Assembly (NCBI GenBank): GCA_017525525.1
Contig: JAFXSQ010000072.1
Span: 1-55,210 of the forward strand
DNA: 55,210 nucleotides
Reading direction: 5' to 3'
Origin: Lachnospiraceae bacterium
Lineage (GTDB): Bacteria > Bacillota > Clostridia > Lachnospirales > Lachnospiraceae
Position 1 is the first letter of the stretch, and each line of letters starts with the position of its first letter. The position numbers and the translations under genes were made by a program. Shown here piece by piece: positions 17,063 to 25,991 of the stretch. The notes under the pieces are model-generated. The model saw only the letters and a list, made by a program, of their open reading frames with translations. It ran no database searches and was not told where the DNA came from.

Positions 17063-18853
17063 ATGAACAATAACAAGCTCTATCCATTTGAGAGAAACAG
17101 GTATTATGCGGGCAAGATGCTCACAAGCTCGGATTTCCAGACGGAGCAGACTTATTTTAACAATAAGAGACGTTTCCTGAATACCCTTATGTACGGCGCG
17201 GGGATTGTGTGCGGTCTCGGTGTATTCTCTTTGGACGACCTCTCAATCCTAGTAGAGAGCGGCGTGGCCATCGACGGTATGGGAAGGGAAATTGTCATCG
17301 AGTCCTCGGTGGTTAAGAAGCTTTCAGCGGTTGACGGCTTTGAAAAGCTGAAAAGCAACGATGTCAGCCTGTGCCTTTCCTATCAGGAGAAGGAGGTACA
17401 TACGGTTTACGCCATCAATCAGGTCAACACCGACAAGGAGTATGAGTACAACCGTATAGCAGAAGGCTATAAGCTTTTCCTTATCGACAAGTCCGATATT
17501 CCGCTTTCCTTCGAGATGGAGTCTGAATTTTTAGCAAAGGGTGAGCTTTTTGAGGATGAGAACTTCCGTATAGAGATGATGATGCCTGCGACGGTAAGCC
17601 GCGGCAAGAATGTGAAGATATCCTTGAAGGTAACCAAGATATCAGACAAGGATATAAGGTTCTCCTACCAGGGTAAGCTTCAGATACCCGCATTTACCGC
17701 ACCGGATGGCTCAAGAGAGATAGATGTAGCGATAAACGATTTGATGCTCGAGCCGGGAAGGTCAAAGGATTTTGACTATTGGATGGCAGTTGACGAGACC
17801 CCGGCATTAGAAACCAATGTTATCTTAAAGAGCGGTTCAGCCAGCGCCTTCGAGAACGGCGAGCAGATTACGGCCCCCGGCAACTTCACGTTGAGAGTTC
17901 TTCTTTCGGACGCAAAGCCGAGAGAGCTTGTTACCACTGAGATTGGCCGTATGAACCTTGAGATGAAGGGGATAGGAACTCAGGGCGATTATATAAGATT
18001 GGCAGACTTAAAGCTTGTAAGAACGGATCAGGCTTACATCATAGAACAGGTTACCGAGGCTCAGGTAAAGAGATACGTAACCGCGCCTTCACAGGAGATG
18101 CTTCGCGAATCCTACATGGAGTTCTTCAACAAGGAGGCGGATATTGCTCCCGGAGTTGTACAGATAAGCGGCGTTGCGCCCGAACGTCCGGGTAGAAACT
18201 ATGAGTCAAGACAACCCCAGCTTGCTACGGGCGTCTTAGAGATTCCTCTCGGCGAGAATCCGAGAAAGGGCGAGATTTATTACTCCGGCGAGATTATGCA
18301 TGGTTTAGGCAGAGGCAATGTGTATGTGGAGGTCGGTTATGAATTCTTAAATGACGACAGCTCCATAGCCTCAAGCGCAAAGAGCACCATCTTCGGCAAT
18401 CCCGAGTTCTTCAACGGCGAGCAGATGACCGTTGTGAATGCCGAGACTGCCATAAGAGTATTGAATGATAAGGGAAGCTTTATAGTAGCCGCAAAGCTTC
18501 TTGAGAATGTTGATTATCTTATGCTCACCTATCGTTGGGTTGCGGTTAAGTTCCCGGCAGGCAACGACCTTGAGCTTGAGGAGGATGTAACGGGCAAAAG
18601 CATCTCTGCTGTTACGCCGACGGTTGTTCTCGGAACCAAGGAGAGTCATTTCTTCGGAGTAGAGTACCACAACATGGATGCGGTATCCATTGCTTACGAG
18701 CTCACGGAGCCGGGAAGCGGCGAGATTACTGCGGACGGTATCTACACTGCTCCAAACAAGGAAGGCGTATACGAGATTTGCATTTACTGCACGGATATGC
18801 CGATTATTTGTACCTATGCTTACGCGATTGTTAAGAAGAAGGGTCTGGAGTAA
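17063..18853 (+). CDS. CIS-associated accessory protein with C-terminal Ig-like domain
   Basis: The 596-residue protein opens with LYPFERNRYYAGKMLTSSDF and continues QTEQTYFNNKRRFLNTLMYG then AGIVCGLGV. I recognise this opening as that of a protein recurrent in contractile injection system gene clusters of diverse bacteria; its role is not established. Residues about 500-590 look like a bacterial Ig-like domain (GSGEITADGIYTAPNKEGVYEI). There is no signal peptide or membrane helix, so it should be cytoplasmic or part of the particle. It starts at ATG 17063 behind AAAGGGAG and is the first gene after the putative SARP-type promoter. It may be an adaptor on the particle or its membrane dock. 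Confidence 0.7.
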   Translation: MNNNKLYPFERNRYYAGKMLTSSDFQTEQTYFNNKRRFLNTLMYGAGIVCGLGVFSLDDLSILVESGVAIDGMGREIVIESSVVKKLSAVDGFEKLKSNDVSLCLSYQEKEVHTVYAINQVNTDKEYEYNRIAEGYKLFLIDKSDIPLSFEMESEFLAKGELFEDENFRIEMMMPATVSRGKNVKISLKVTKISDKDIRFSYQGKLQIPAFTAPDGSREIDVAINDLMLEPGRSKDFDYWMAVDETPALETNVILKSGSASAFENGEQITAPGNFTLRVLLSDAKPRELVTTEIGRMNLEMKGIGTQGDYIRLADLKLVRTDQAYIIEQVTEAQVKRYVTAPSQEMLRESYMEFFNKEADIAPGVVQISGVAPERPGRNYESRQPQLATGVLEIPLGENPRKGEIYYSGEIMHGLGRGNVYVEVGYEFLNDDSSIASSAKSTIFGNPEFFNGEQMTVVNAETAIRVLNDKGSFIVAAKLLENVDYLMLTYRWVAVKFPAGNDLELEEDVTGKSISAVTPTVVLGTKESHFFGVEYHNMDAVSIAYELTEPGSGEITADGIYTAPNKEGVYEICIYCTDMPIICTYAYAIVKKKGLE

Positions 18854-18859
18854 AACTAT

Positions 18860-19702
18860 ATGGTATTTCAGTCACAGAAAATGCAGCTCCAAAGCGTTAG
18901 AGTGGTCTTAAAGAACCCTGTAAACGAGCTGTATGTATGCAGAAATTTGAATGAGAGCGGAGGAGGCTTCTACTCCGTAATATGCGTCAAGGATCACGAG
19001 GTCGTAAAGCGCTTTCTCTCTATATGCGAGACCACGGAGGTCAAGGGAGATTTCTTCGTGGACTGCTTTTCCGACGGGGATAACCAGATAATAGTTTTCC
19101 CCTACAACAAGGAGAGAAATCTGTTTGATTTTTATCGTCCGGATGTTCTGTCGCTTGCCGAGTGCGAGGATGTGTGCATCAACGTGATTATTGCCTGCAT
19201 GAGCGCCAAATTGCCTTGGCAGCTGCTTTATCTTATCTTAAAGCAAAGGCAGCTCAATCTGTCTCGCGACGGTTCGGTGTACCCAAGCTATTTCATCGAT
19301 TTTTCGGAGCTTAAGGATGATGCTTCGGAGAAGGATTGTACCGTAAGATGCGCGGAGATACTTCTTGAGCTCTTAAGGCCGAAGGAGGGCAGACAGGCAA
19401 ACAGCTTGAAGCTTCTTGACAAGAAGGTGGGCAAGCAGAGCTACACGAAATTCGTTGAGCTTTACAAGGATGTCAGGATTTCGGCGGCGCCGCGTGAGAA
19501 GGCAACCCTTTGGAGACGTATTAAAGCGTGGTTTTCACGAAACAAGGACAAGCTTTTTAAGATATTGCTTTGGATAAGCATTATTCTTGCGCTTTTTGTA
19601 ATCTTGTCGTTTTTAACGCAGCTGATATTCGGAGATGTTCCATGGCTGAGACTGTTTATTAAAACCTTCGAAACCATAGGAACCGAGAGTTTGCTGCAAT
19701 AA
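18860..19702 (+). CDS. Membrane-anchored pseudokinase-like protein
   Basis: The 280-residue product has a soluble N-terminal region (1-225) and one membrane helix at about 236-258 near the C terminus. The soluble part has features of a protein kinase fold with lost catalysis: a VVKRFLS strand, a helix SLAECEDVCINVIIACMSA, then LPWQLLYLILKQRQLNLSRDG where HRDxKxxN would lie, and YFIDFSEL where DFG would lie. The kinase HRD and metal-binding residues are absent. The arrangement resembles the type VII secretion subunit EssB/YukC (pseudokinase plus one helix) in general design only. It starts at ATG 18860, six bases after the preceding stop. It could dock the particle at the membrane. Confidence 0.5.
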   Translation: MVFQSQKMQLQSVRVVLKNPVNELYVCRNLNESGGGFYSVICVKDHEVVKRFLSICETTEVKGDFFVDCFSDGDNQIIVFPYNKERNLFDFYRPDVLSLAECEDVCINVIIACMSAKLPWQLLYLILKQRQLNLSRDGSVYPSYFIDFSELKDDASEKDCTVRCAEILLELLRPKEGRQANSLKLLDKKVGKQSYTKFVELYKDVRISAAPREKATLWRRIKAWFSRNKDKLFKILLWISIILALFVILSFLTQLIFGDVPWLRLFIKTFETIGTESLLQ

Positions 19703-19704
19703 TA

Positions 19705-19779
19705 AAAGATTCTTCGGACCGTGTCCTCAGAATGACACATTTTATATACTGTTATCCTGAGTGAAACGAAGGATCCTAA
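19705..19779. repeat. Family A interspersed repeat (inverted pair)
   Basis: Two arms in opposite orientation fill the gap between genes: AAGATTCTTCGG...CTCAGAATGACAC at about 19706-19739 and ATCCTGAGTGAAACGAAGGATCC at about 19754-19777. A GTG at 19761 inside the second arm is in frame with the next gene but is unlikely to be its start. Confidence 0.85.
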
Positions 19780-19793
19780 TGATAGGAGATACT

Positions 19794-22328
19794 ATGTCAA
19801 AAAGATTAGTTACAACGTTGATTATAATATGGACACTGCTCGGTGTTCTTGCGATGGTATGGTACTATGCGCCGGCTGCAAGTAAGACAGACGGTATTAC
19901 CACCTATGACGATTATGCGGTTACGCAGAGCAATGTATATATTTCGGCCGCTGCGGACGGCTATTCTATTGTATACAAGCTCACTCCGGGCGGAGCTCTG
20001 GACGATTACTGGCTTCAGAGAAGAGATGCATATTACAAGAAAATTGAGTTGTTCGGAATAGAAAAGATTGTATATAAAGATGATCTTTATGCTGTATGCC
20101 GCGGACTCTTTCATGCCGGTGGCACGGATAACTTAGGCTACAGGGTTATAAGGTTTGACGAGAAGCTTGTTCCCTGTATGGACAGCGGATGGCTTGTGAT
20201 AGACGGACATGTGACAGGCTTAAGCGCAGATGAGGACAGGCTTTACATTACAGGTTTAAGCCCCGATGATACAAGGCTTGCCGTGTATGAGATAAAATAT
20301 GATGACCTCAAGGAGATAGAGACTAAGAAGAAAAATAAGTCCTCAGAGAGCAAGAGCGGCAATTCAAACAAGGACAGTGACGAAGAGGATGAGGAATTCG
20401 TCGAACTGACTCCTGTTATGACTGATGTTGCCGATACAGGCAGAACGTATGTGGACGCATGCTACGAGCCTAGCAAGCTTCACGTGAGGTATGATAACCA
20501 GAGTGTTAACGAGGATGATTACTTCCTCGTGGATAAGAGCGCTGCAAACGCTTATGACAAGTTAAAGATCCCGGCGAAGCTCGTAAAGGAAGAATACGGT
20601 CTCTACCCGGGTTTAATAGTCCTTATATGGATTATAGGAATACCGGTTCTTGTGCTTATATGCGTTATCTTCCACAACAGAGGACATTTTATATATTCGG
20701 CTGTTATTATGACAGTGGTGATAGCTGCGGTTATTGCAGCGGGAACCTTCGCTTCGTTTGTAACAAGAGCAAACATAGCGGAAAAGCAGTATGCTGACTT
20801 TTCGGCTTATGTCTTAGGCAGCGTGTTCGATAAAATGGATTTAGCAGCAGTCGGCGAAGAGATGGGTGTCAAAGAGAGAGTAAGCTCCGACACCAGCGCC
20901 GAGGAGCTTGAAGCCAAGCTTAAAGCGTTCTACGACAGCGAGACCTGCAAGCAGATGCTGGCTGATTTCGATACAAAGGTAAGGCTTTCGGAAGAGGGCG
21001 AGGGTATATACGGCTTCGTGCTTGTTAAGAGATCTAACGGTGAGGTGCTGCTTTCCAATGTCGGGGCCTCGCGTGATTATATCGGACACTTATTCGGTAA
21101 GACCGCAGCGGATCTTGCGACCGCCAATTCCTCGGGTTCACATATAAGGACCGCATCCATTGATAACGGCAGGGTGGTGTTCCTTGCGAGAAGCCTTGAT
21201 GAGCAAGGGCTTTACGGCTGCTCGGTAGTCGCGCTTTGTGATTACGGTCAGGATGTTATTGAAATAGCCCGAGAGAACAAGAAATACATTGATACGGCTA
21301 TAAAGATATTCCTTATAGCTACGCTGCTTGTCATCTTCGTGCTTTATCTTCAGTCGAGGGATGTGCATCTTATTGCGCAGATGCTAAAGGCGATGGCTGA
21401 GGGAAAGAGCAACATCAAGAAGCCAAATGTAAGGGGCTCCGATCTGGTTGCCATGAAGAATAGCGTCTATGAGATAGAGAAGAATATAAGAAGCGTAAAC
21501 AGAGCGAAATTCATGACCTTTGAGGCGTATTATCGCTTTGCTCCGAAGTCCATAGAGAAGATACTCGGCAAGAACTCAATTGTTGAGGTTGACGTAGGAG
21601 ATGACACAAGACTCATGGGCACGGTAGCGATTGTTGCCACAAAGGGCAATGTGGTTGCCTTCCCTGAGAGGACTAACAGGATATTTGAGATTTTAGAGGA
21701 GAGCAGGAAGGAGCAGAACGGTATCTACATTACCTGCAACGAAACTCTTTCGTCGGCTCGTTTCCTCTTCGCAGACAAGAATTCCAATGCTGTTGCCTTC
21801 GGTAACGAGGTGCTTAACGGCACAAGAGAGCTTACCAACCGCGAGTATACCAATACATTGGTGTTACTCCACTATACTCGTTTCTCCTACGGTGTTGTGG
21901 GAACTAAGGAGCAGAGTGTGGCATACCTCGGTTCAAATGAGGTCGAGACCTTGGCAGCTTACACAGATTGGCTGAGAGGCTTCAGGCTTTCTTATGTGGC
22001 AACAGGTTCGGTAATCGAACATGAAAACTGCGGAGATGTGAGATACATAGGCTTTATTATTGCAAGCGACAAGACCAAGATAGACCTCTATGAGTTACTC
22101 AGCGGGTCGAGCACAAGGGTTAAAGAAGCAAAGAAGAAGCTTGCAAAGCCTTTTGAGGATGCGTTGCAGCTCTTTTACGCGCAGGATTTCTTCCTCGCAA
22201 GAAATGCATTTACGGATATATTAAGAGACTTCCCGGAGGACGAGCTTGTAAAATGGTACCTTTTCGAGTGCGAGTCCAGACTCAACAACGATACGGAAGA
22301 GGTATTTACGGGCGCGCTTCACAAGTAA
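19794..22328 (+). CDS. Membrane sensor with degenerate class III nucleotide cyclase domain
   Basis: I start this gene at ATG 19794, six bases after ATAGGA, giving 844 residues. A helix lies at 5-25, an extracytoplasmic propeller-like region at 30-265 with a Ser/Lys/Asp-rich insert near 180-203, helices at about 269-293 and 299-322, a Cache-like domain at 325-500 and a helix at about 501-520. A cytoplasmic class III cyclase-like domain spans 560-780, with a TPR-like end (AQDFFLARNAFTDILRDFPED). The cyclase C-terminal landmarks are visible (SYGVVG, AYLGSNEVETLAAYTDWL, IDLYELLSG). The metal-binding FxDIxGFT motif is replaced by MGTVAIVAT, so it should not make cAMP. I infer a signalling or docking pseudo-enzyme. 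Confidence 0.7.
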   Translation: MSKRLVTTLIIIWTLLGVLAMVWYYAPAASKTDGITTYDDYAVTQSNVYISAAADGYSIVYKLTPGGALDDYWLQRRDAYYKKIELFGIEKIVYKDDLYAVCRGLFHAGGTDNLGYRVIRFDEKLVPCMDSGWLVIDGHVTGLSADEDRLYITGLSPDDTRLAVYEIKYDDLKEIETKKKNKSSESKSGNSNKDSDEEDEEFVELTPVMTDVADTGRTYVDACYEPSKLHVRYDNQSVNEDDYFLVDKSAANAYDKLKIPAKLVKEEYGLYPGLIVLIWIIGIPVLVLICVIFHNRGHFIYSAVIMTVVIAAVIAAGTFASFVTRANIAEKQYADFSAYVLGSVFDKMDLAAVGEEMGVKERVSSDTSAEELEAKLKAFYDSETCKQMLADFDTKVRLSEEGEGIYGFVLVKRSNGEVLLSNVGASRDYIGHLFGKTAADLATANSSGSHIRTASIDNGRVVFLARSLDEQGLYGCSVVALCDYGQDVIEIARENKKYIDTAIKIFLIATLLVIFVLYLQSRDVHLIAQMLKAMAEGKSNIKKPNVRGSDLVAMKNSVYEIEKNIRSVNRAKFMTFEAYYRFAPKSIEKILGKNSIVEVDVGDDTRLMGTVAIVATKGNVVAFPERTNRIFEILEESRKEQNGIYITCNETLSSARFLFADKNSNAVAFGNEVLNGTRELTNREYTNTLVLLHYTRFSYGVVGTKEQSVAYLGSNEVETLAAYTDWLRGFRLSYVATGSVIEHENCGDVRYIGFIIASDKTKIDLYELLSGSSTRVKEAKKKLAKPFEDALQLFYAQDFFLARNAFTDILRDFPEDELVKWYLFECESRLNNDTEEVFTGALHK

Positions 22329-22338
22329 TGTCGAACCG

Positions 22339-22363
22339 GGCATGATTACTGAGTAATCACGCC
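22339..22363. repeat. Family B hairpin
   Basis: Arms GGCATGATTAC and GTAATCACGCC flank a three-base loop with a single mismatch. Related hairpins lie at 7244-7268 and 55171-55196, where the arm sequence changes but pairing is kept (GATTAC/GTAATC against GATTGC/GCAATC). It sits in the 74-bp gap before the MORN gene. Confidence 0.75.
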
Positions 22364-22402
22364 ACTATAAATAATATTACACAAGGCAGGTGAGAAGAAT
22401 AA

Positions 22403-23644
22403 ATGGGCAATAATCTGTTCAGCGTAATGTGGAACGCCATAAAGGCGCGATTTACGCGTATAGTTACAAAGATAAGAATGTTCACACGTCCCGATTATAT
22501 CAAGACACGTGTGATCGAGAAGATTCGTCAGTTCTTCCAACGCCTGTTTGACGTTAAACCACGTGATAAGGATGATTATTACGGCTTCTTCGGTTGGCTT
22601 GTGAGCAAGAAGCTTGCATTTGCCATAGTCATCATAGTCGGCGTTTTGAGCTTTGTCTATGTATACATTACTTATCCTTCGCTTTTCCCTGGAAGGAAGA
22701 GCGATCATATCAAAACTTATTCCTATAATTCCATACTTCTTAAATTTGCTTCGGGCACTGTGCGTATTAAGGGAAAGTCCGGTTATCTTGCCTATGAGGG
22801 CGAGGTAAGCAAGGGATATTGCAACGGGCAGGGAACGCTTTACAACCCGCAGGGCAATATAGTCTATCAGGGAGAGTTTGAGAAAAGCAAATACGAGAAC
22901 CAGGGAACATTTTATTATCCCGACGGAACCCTGCATTATACAGGTACCTTCCATGAGAACCTATTCTCGGGAACAGGCACGCTATACAGAAATAACGGAA
23001 GCATGGAGTATGAGGGTGACTTCCTGCTGGGCATGAAGGAGGGCAACGGAAAGCTCTACGACATGGGCAAGAATAACATCTTCACCGGAAGCTTCACCCA
23101 GGATGAGATTAGATACAGCGAGCTTATCGGCAAGTCGTCACAGGAGATTGCCACCGCCTACACTGGTGATGTGGTCATGTACGACACGGGTATAGACAGG
23201 GTAAGGTTCATGAGGGACATAGAGGCTCTCACCTTAGAGACTGCTTCCGATGAATCCGTGGAGGATGAGTATACCGCTGATAAGGTATACGTGTTAAAGA
23301 ACAGCATACGTTTCGGCGGACAGGATTATACAAGCATTGATGCGCTTGTTAAGGTCCTCGGCAATCCTACCTACGAAGGTGTTGCCAGAGCCATCCTTCC
23401 GGAGATTATAGCCATCAATTCCATCAACGAGAGCAGAGAGGCCTTCGGAGGTCCGGTTGAGGTTACCACGGACGATCTCTATAAGGAATACGTTCAGGTC
23501 ACAGACTATAACAGGAATTACGAGATTTATCTTGTAAGCTTTAAGAAGGAAGGCTTGGAGTACAATTTCGTAACCATGCCGGGCAGAGATACGTTTGAAT
23601 TCTATTATATTCTCACAGAGGATATGAGCGATCTTGCCAAGTGA
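22403..23644 (+). CDS. Membrane-anchored MORN-repeat protein
   Basis: The 413-residue protein has a basic, cytoplasmic N-terminal segment (1-67), one membrane helix at about 68-93 (AFAIVIIVGVLSFVYVYI) and at least five MORN repeats at about 125-235 (YEGEVSKGYCNGQGTLYN, YQGEFEKSKYENQGTFYYPDG, and so on). A further 170-residue domain of unknown type follows. MORN repeats form an elongated beta scaffold for protein or lipid contacts. The N-terminal positive charge predicts that the repeats lie outside the membrane. It starts at ATG 22403 behind GCAGGTGAG and is the last gene before the second putative SARP-type promoter. It is a candidate envelope partner of the injection system. Confidence 0.8.
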   Translation: MGNNLFSVMWNAIKARFTRIVTKIRMFTRPDYIKTRVIEKIRQFFQRLFDVKPRDKDDYYGFFGWLVSKKLAFAIVIIVGVLSFVYVYITYPSLFPGRKSDHIKTYSYNSILLKFASGTVRIKGKSGYLAYEGEVSKGYCNGQGTLYNPQGNIVYQGEFEKSKYENQGTFYYPDGTLHYTGTFHENLFSGTGTLYRNNGSMEYEGDFLLGMKEGNGKLYDMGKNNIFTGSFTQDEIRYSELIGKSSQEIATAYTGDVVMYDTGIDRVRFMRDIEALTLETASDESVEDEYTADKVYVLKNSIRFGGQDYTSIDALVKVLGNPTYEGVARAILPEIIAINSINESREAFGGPVEVTTDDLYKEYVQVTDYNRNYEIYLVSFKKEGLEYNFVTMPGRDTFEFYYILTEDMSDLAK

Positions 23645-23655
23645 TTTTTTGAAAA

Positions 23656-23699
23656 GTGTGATTTATGTGACACTTATGTGACTAATACTGTTGTATTAT
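23656..23699 (+). promoter_or_regulatory. Putative SARP-regulated promoter 2
   Basis: GTGAC at 23667-23671 and 23678-23682 (11-bp period) is followed after 11 bases by TATTAT at 23694-23699. A weaker half-site GTGTG sits one further period upstream at 23656-23660. It lies 12 bases after the MORN gene stop and would drive the three exported-protein genes, with a leader of about 110 bases that contains a family A repeat. Confidence 0.75.
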
Positions 23700-23719
23700 G
23701 CGCTACAAGAAATAAATTC

Positions 23720-23793
23720 AAGGTTCTTCGCTTTGTGAAGAGGATGACCTAAAGTTCGGTGTCATGACTTACGCGAAGCGAAGGATCTTAATC
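23720..23793. repeat. Family A interspersed repeat (diverged inverted pair)
   Basis: Arms AAGGTTCTTCGC...GAGGATGACC and GTGTCATGAC...GCGAAGCGAAGGATCTTAA lie in the leader between promoter 2 and the first exported-protein gene. The last arm ends 20 bases before the ATG. Confidence 0.75.
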
Positions 23794-23813
23794 CAATTTG
23801 AAAGGTGTAGCAC

Positions 23814-25988
23814 ATGAATAATAAAATGCTTCATAACTTAACAAAAAGACTAATCGCAATGTTCGTTGCGGTTTGTTTTGTTCTCTGCATAATTCCATGT
23901 GGATTTACACCTTTAGCTGCAAGAAACAAAGGCGGAAAGCAGCTTAATTTAGTAACCGCCATGAAGCTTGCTGTTGCAAACAGCGAGAAGATAGAAGCAA
24001 TCGATATGCAGATTGAGGCAAAGAAGGCCGCTAAGCAGTCGGCTATCAAGTCTCTCAATGCCAAGAAGAAAAATATGTCTACCCTGAGGTGGTCTCCACT
24101 TCTTAATTTCAAGCTTCCGACCAAGCCTAACGAGCAGGAAGCCTTTGAATTCCAGTTCAAACCCACACAAATCCAAAGCGAGATTGACAAATTAGAGCAC
24201 AAGAAGCAGGCTCAGAAGATTGAAGAGTATGCTGCTGTTCGTTCGTATTTTGTCGATATAGTTTCATGTGAGAATATCATAACCTTTAATACGGAGAGGT
24301 TGGAGAGCTTAGATGATGCGAAGAAAAAGCTTTCTGCCAAGCTGAAGCTCGGCCAGGCCCAGCAGGGTGATATTGATAAGGTCGAGGCAAAAATCGGAGA
24401 ACTCGAAACCAAGATAAGCAACGCAACTTCAAAGCAGCTGAGAGCTGAGAAGAAGCTTTCGACCGCAATCGGAATTGATGTTACAAGCGGCTATACATTT
24501 GAAAATCCGTTTGTTTCCTCCGAGATAGGAAGAAGCGCCGTTAAGTACCTTGAGAATTACGCGGTTGACCACGATCAGGGTTATTACGAGGCAAAGATGG
24601 ATGCGGATATGGAGATGCTCTCGCTCCAGATTAACTATAACCTGATTAAGAATAAGTACGGCGGCAAGGTTAACTCTATTGCATCTTTTGTGACACAGGC
24701 CATGAACGGCGGCAACATAAACAAGAAGGCTTTCAAGAAGGCTTACGATGAGTTTCTTACCAAGATTGACGATCCATGGAGAGGCAACTACAAGATTCTC
24801 TTCTTCAAGTTCCCGAAGGAAAGACTTAAGGGAGATAACGACGGTACTAACTGGATTGAGGATGATCCTTACACCCTTTACAGCAATGCGCTTGATTATG
24901 TATCGGCGAAGAAGGACAAGGATAACACCGAGTTAGACTTAAGAGGCGCAGTGGATGATGGATTTGATAATTATGCGGCGGCAAGAACCGAATACAAGAA
25001 AGCGGTTAAAACTCTTACAAGCGCCAAGAACGCGCTTCTTACGGCTGAAGTATTAAATGCTTTGGGAGAGCTGAACGACTCGGAGTACAACGACATAGAA
25101 GAGGCTTACAACACGGCAAACAGCGAGGTTGAGAGCACTCTTACGAACTACAGTTCAATTACCTATGAATTCGACAAGACAACCTGCGGCGGTGTATCGG
25201 CTTACCTTGAGATGCAGGGCATAACCCTTGGCTCTTCGGATACCGCGGCAGCAAACGGACTTAAAACCTTAGTTCCGGTGTATGAGGACGGAATCATTTA
25301 TTCACTCGATTTTATGGCAGAGGAAAGTCTCTTTGACTTAAGGATTGATGTGCCCAGTGATTTCTCAGTTGAGAACATAAACTATTACGAGCTTTGGTGC
25401 AACAATATCCAGGTCGGGCCGAGAACCTACATCAAGAATCCAATAAGACACCTGTCCATAGCATTAGAGGGCACGGACAAGTGTGAGGTACGCTTCTACA
25501 AGAATGCAACCGGCCAGACCGCTCAGGATTATATAGCAACCTCGGAGTTTGATCCGACTGTTTACAGAGGCCAGCTTGCCTTCATTAAGGATTACAATAC
25601 ATTTACCCAGGAGGGTATGGTAATCGGTTCTTATGAAGTCAACAACGAAGCCAAGACCGGAAGCATAAAGCTTAAGTTAAAGCTGGACAATACCTACGGA
25701 GTCGCAAAGTACGGCATAAAGGTCGGAAATATCTATAGCGAAAACGGCGACTTAAGCGCGGATGACAGCAAGAAGAGCTACTTAAGAGAGGGTACCGCAA
25801 GCAAGTTTGTTGATATCGATAAGGAATATACCTACCTCGACGCTGTGGGCGGAGGTCTGGCAAATGTAACCATAGAGTTTACCGATGCGGACGGCAACAA
25901 ACTATTTGATGCGATTATGAAGGTCGGTGACGGAACGGTGGTAGTACCGAGATCGCAGTTAGAGTACATAATGAATTATCAGGGGTAA
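23814..25988 (+). CDS. Exported TolC-like coiled-coil protein
   Basis: The 724-residue product has a signal peptide (helix RLIAMFVAVCFVLCIIPCGF, cleavage probably near residues 33-37). The long helical region that follows has outer membrane efflux protein character: LNLVTAMKLAVANSEKIEAI, repeated Ala/Lys/Glu helices, KLSAKLKLGQAQQGDIDKVE, then KKLSTAIG. These are the marks of TolC-type hairpin repeats, yet the rest looks monoderm. Residues 460-724 are a beta-rich domain (LDFMAEESLFDLRIDVPSDF). I infer a surface or cell-wall-zone coiled-coil barrel or tether, not an outer-membrane porin. The start is ATG 23814 behind AAAGGTG. It is first of three exported proteins and lies four bases upstream of the next gene. 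Confidence 0.65.
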   Translation: MNNKMLHNLTKRLIAMFVAVCFVLCIIPCGFTPLAARNKGGKQLNLVTAMKLAVANSEKIEAIDMQIEAKKAAKQSAIKSLNAKKKNMSTLRWSPLLNFKLPTKPNEQEAFEFQFKPTQIQSEIDKLEHKKQAQKIEEYAAVRSYFVDIVSCENIITFNTERLESLDDAKKKLSAKLKLGQAQQGDIDKVEAKIGELETKISNATSKQLRAEKKLSTAIGIDVTSGYTFENPFVSSEIGRSAVKYLENYAVDHDQGYYEAKMDADMEMLSLQINYNLIKNKYGGKVNSIASFVTQAMNGGNINKKAFKKAYDEFLTKIDDPWRGNYKILFFKFPKERLKGDNDGTNWIEDDPYTLYSNALDYVSAKKDKDNTELDLRGAVDDGFDNYAAARTEYKKAVKTLTSAKNALLTAEVLNALGELNDSEYNDIEEAYNTANSEVESTLTNYSSITYEFDKTTCGGVSAYLEMQGITLGSSDTAAANGLKTLVPVYEDGIIYSLDFMAEESLFDLRIDVPSDFSVENINYYELWCNNIQVGPRTYIKNPIRHLSIALEGTDKCEVRFYKNATGQTAQDYIATSEFDPTVYRGQLAFIKDYNTFTQEGMVIGSYEVNNEAKTGSIKLKLKLDNTYGVAKYGIKVGNIYSENGDLSADDSKKSYLREGTASKFVDIDKEYTYLDAVGGGLANVTIEFTDADGNKLFDAIMKVGDGTVVVPRSQLEYIMNYQG

Positions 25989-25991
25989 AAT

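Noticed and set aside
22346-22954. 202-codon antisense reading frame
   Set aside because: It overlaps the MORN gene on the opposite strand, has no plausible Shine-Dalgarno or family features, and every supported gene in the window is on the + strand.
23814-25988. True outer-membrane TolC efflux channel
   Set aside because: There are no adjacent inner-membrane pump or adaptor genes and no outer-membrane assembly genes, and the C-terminal third is a different beta-rich domain. The resemblance is kept only at the level of helical repeats.
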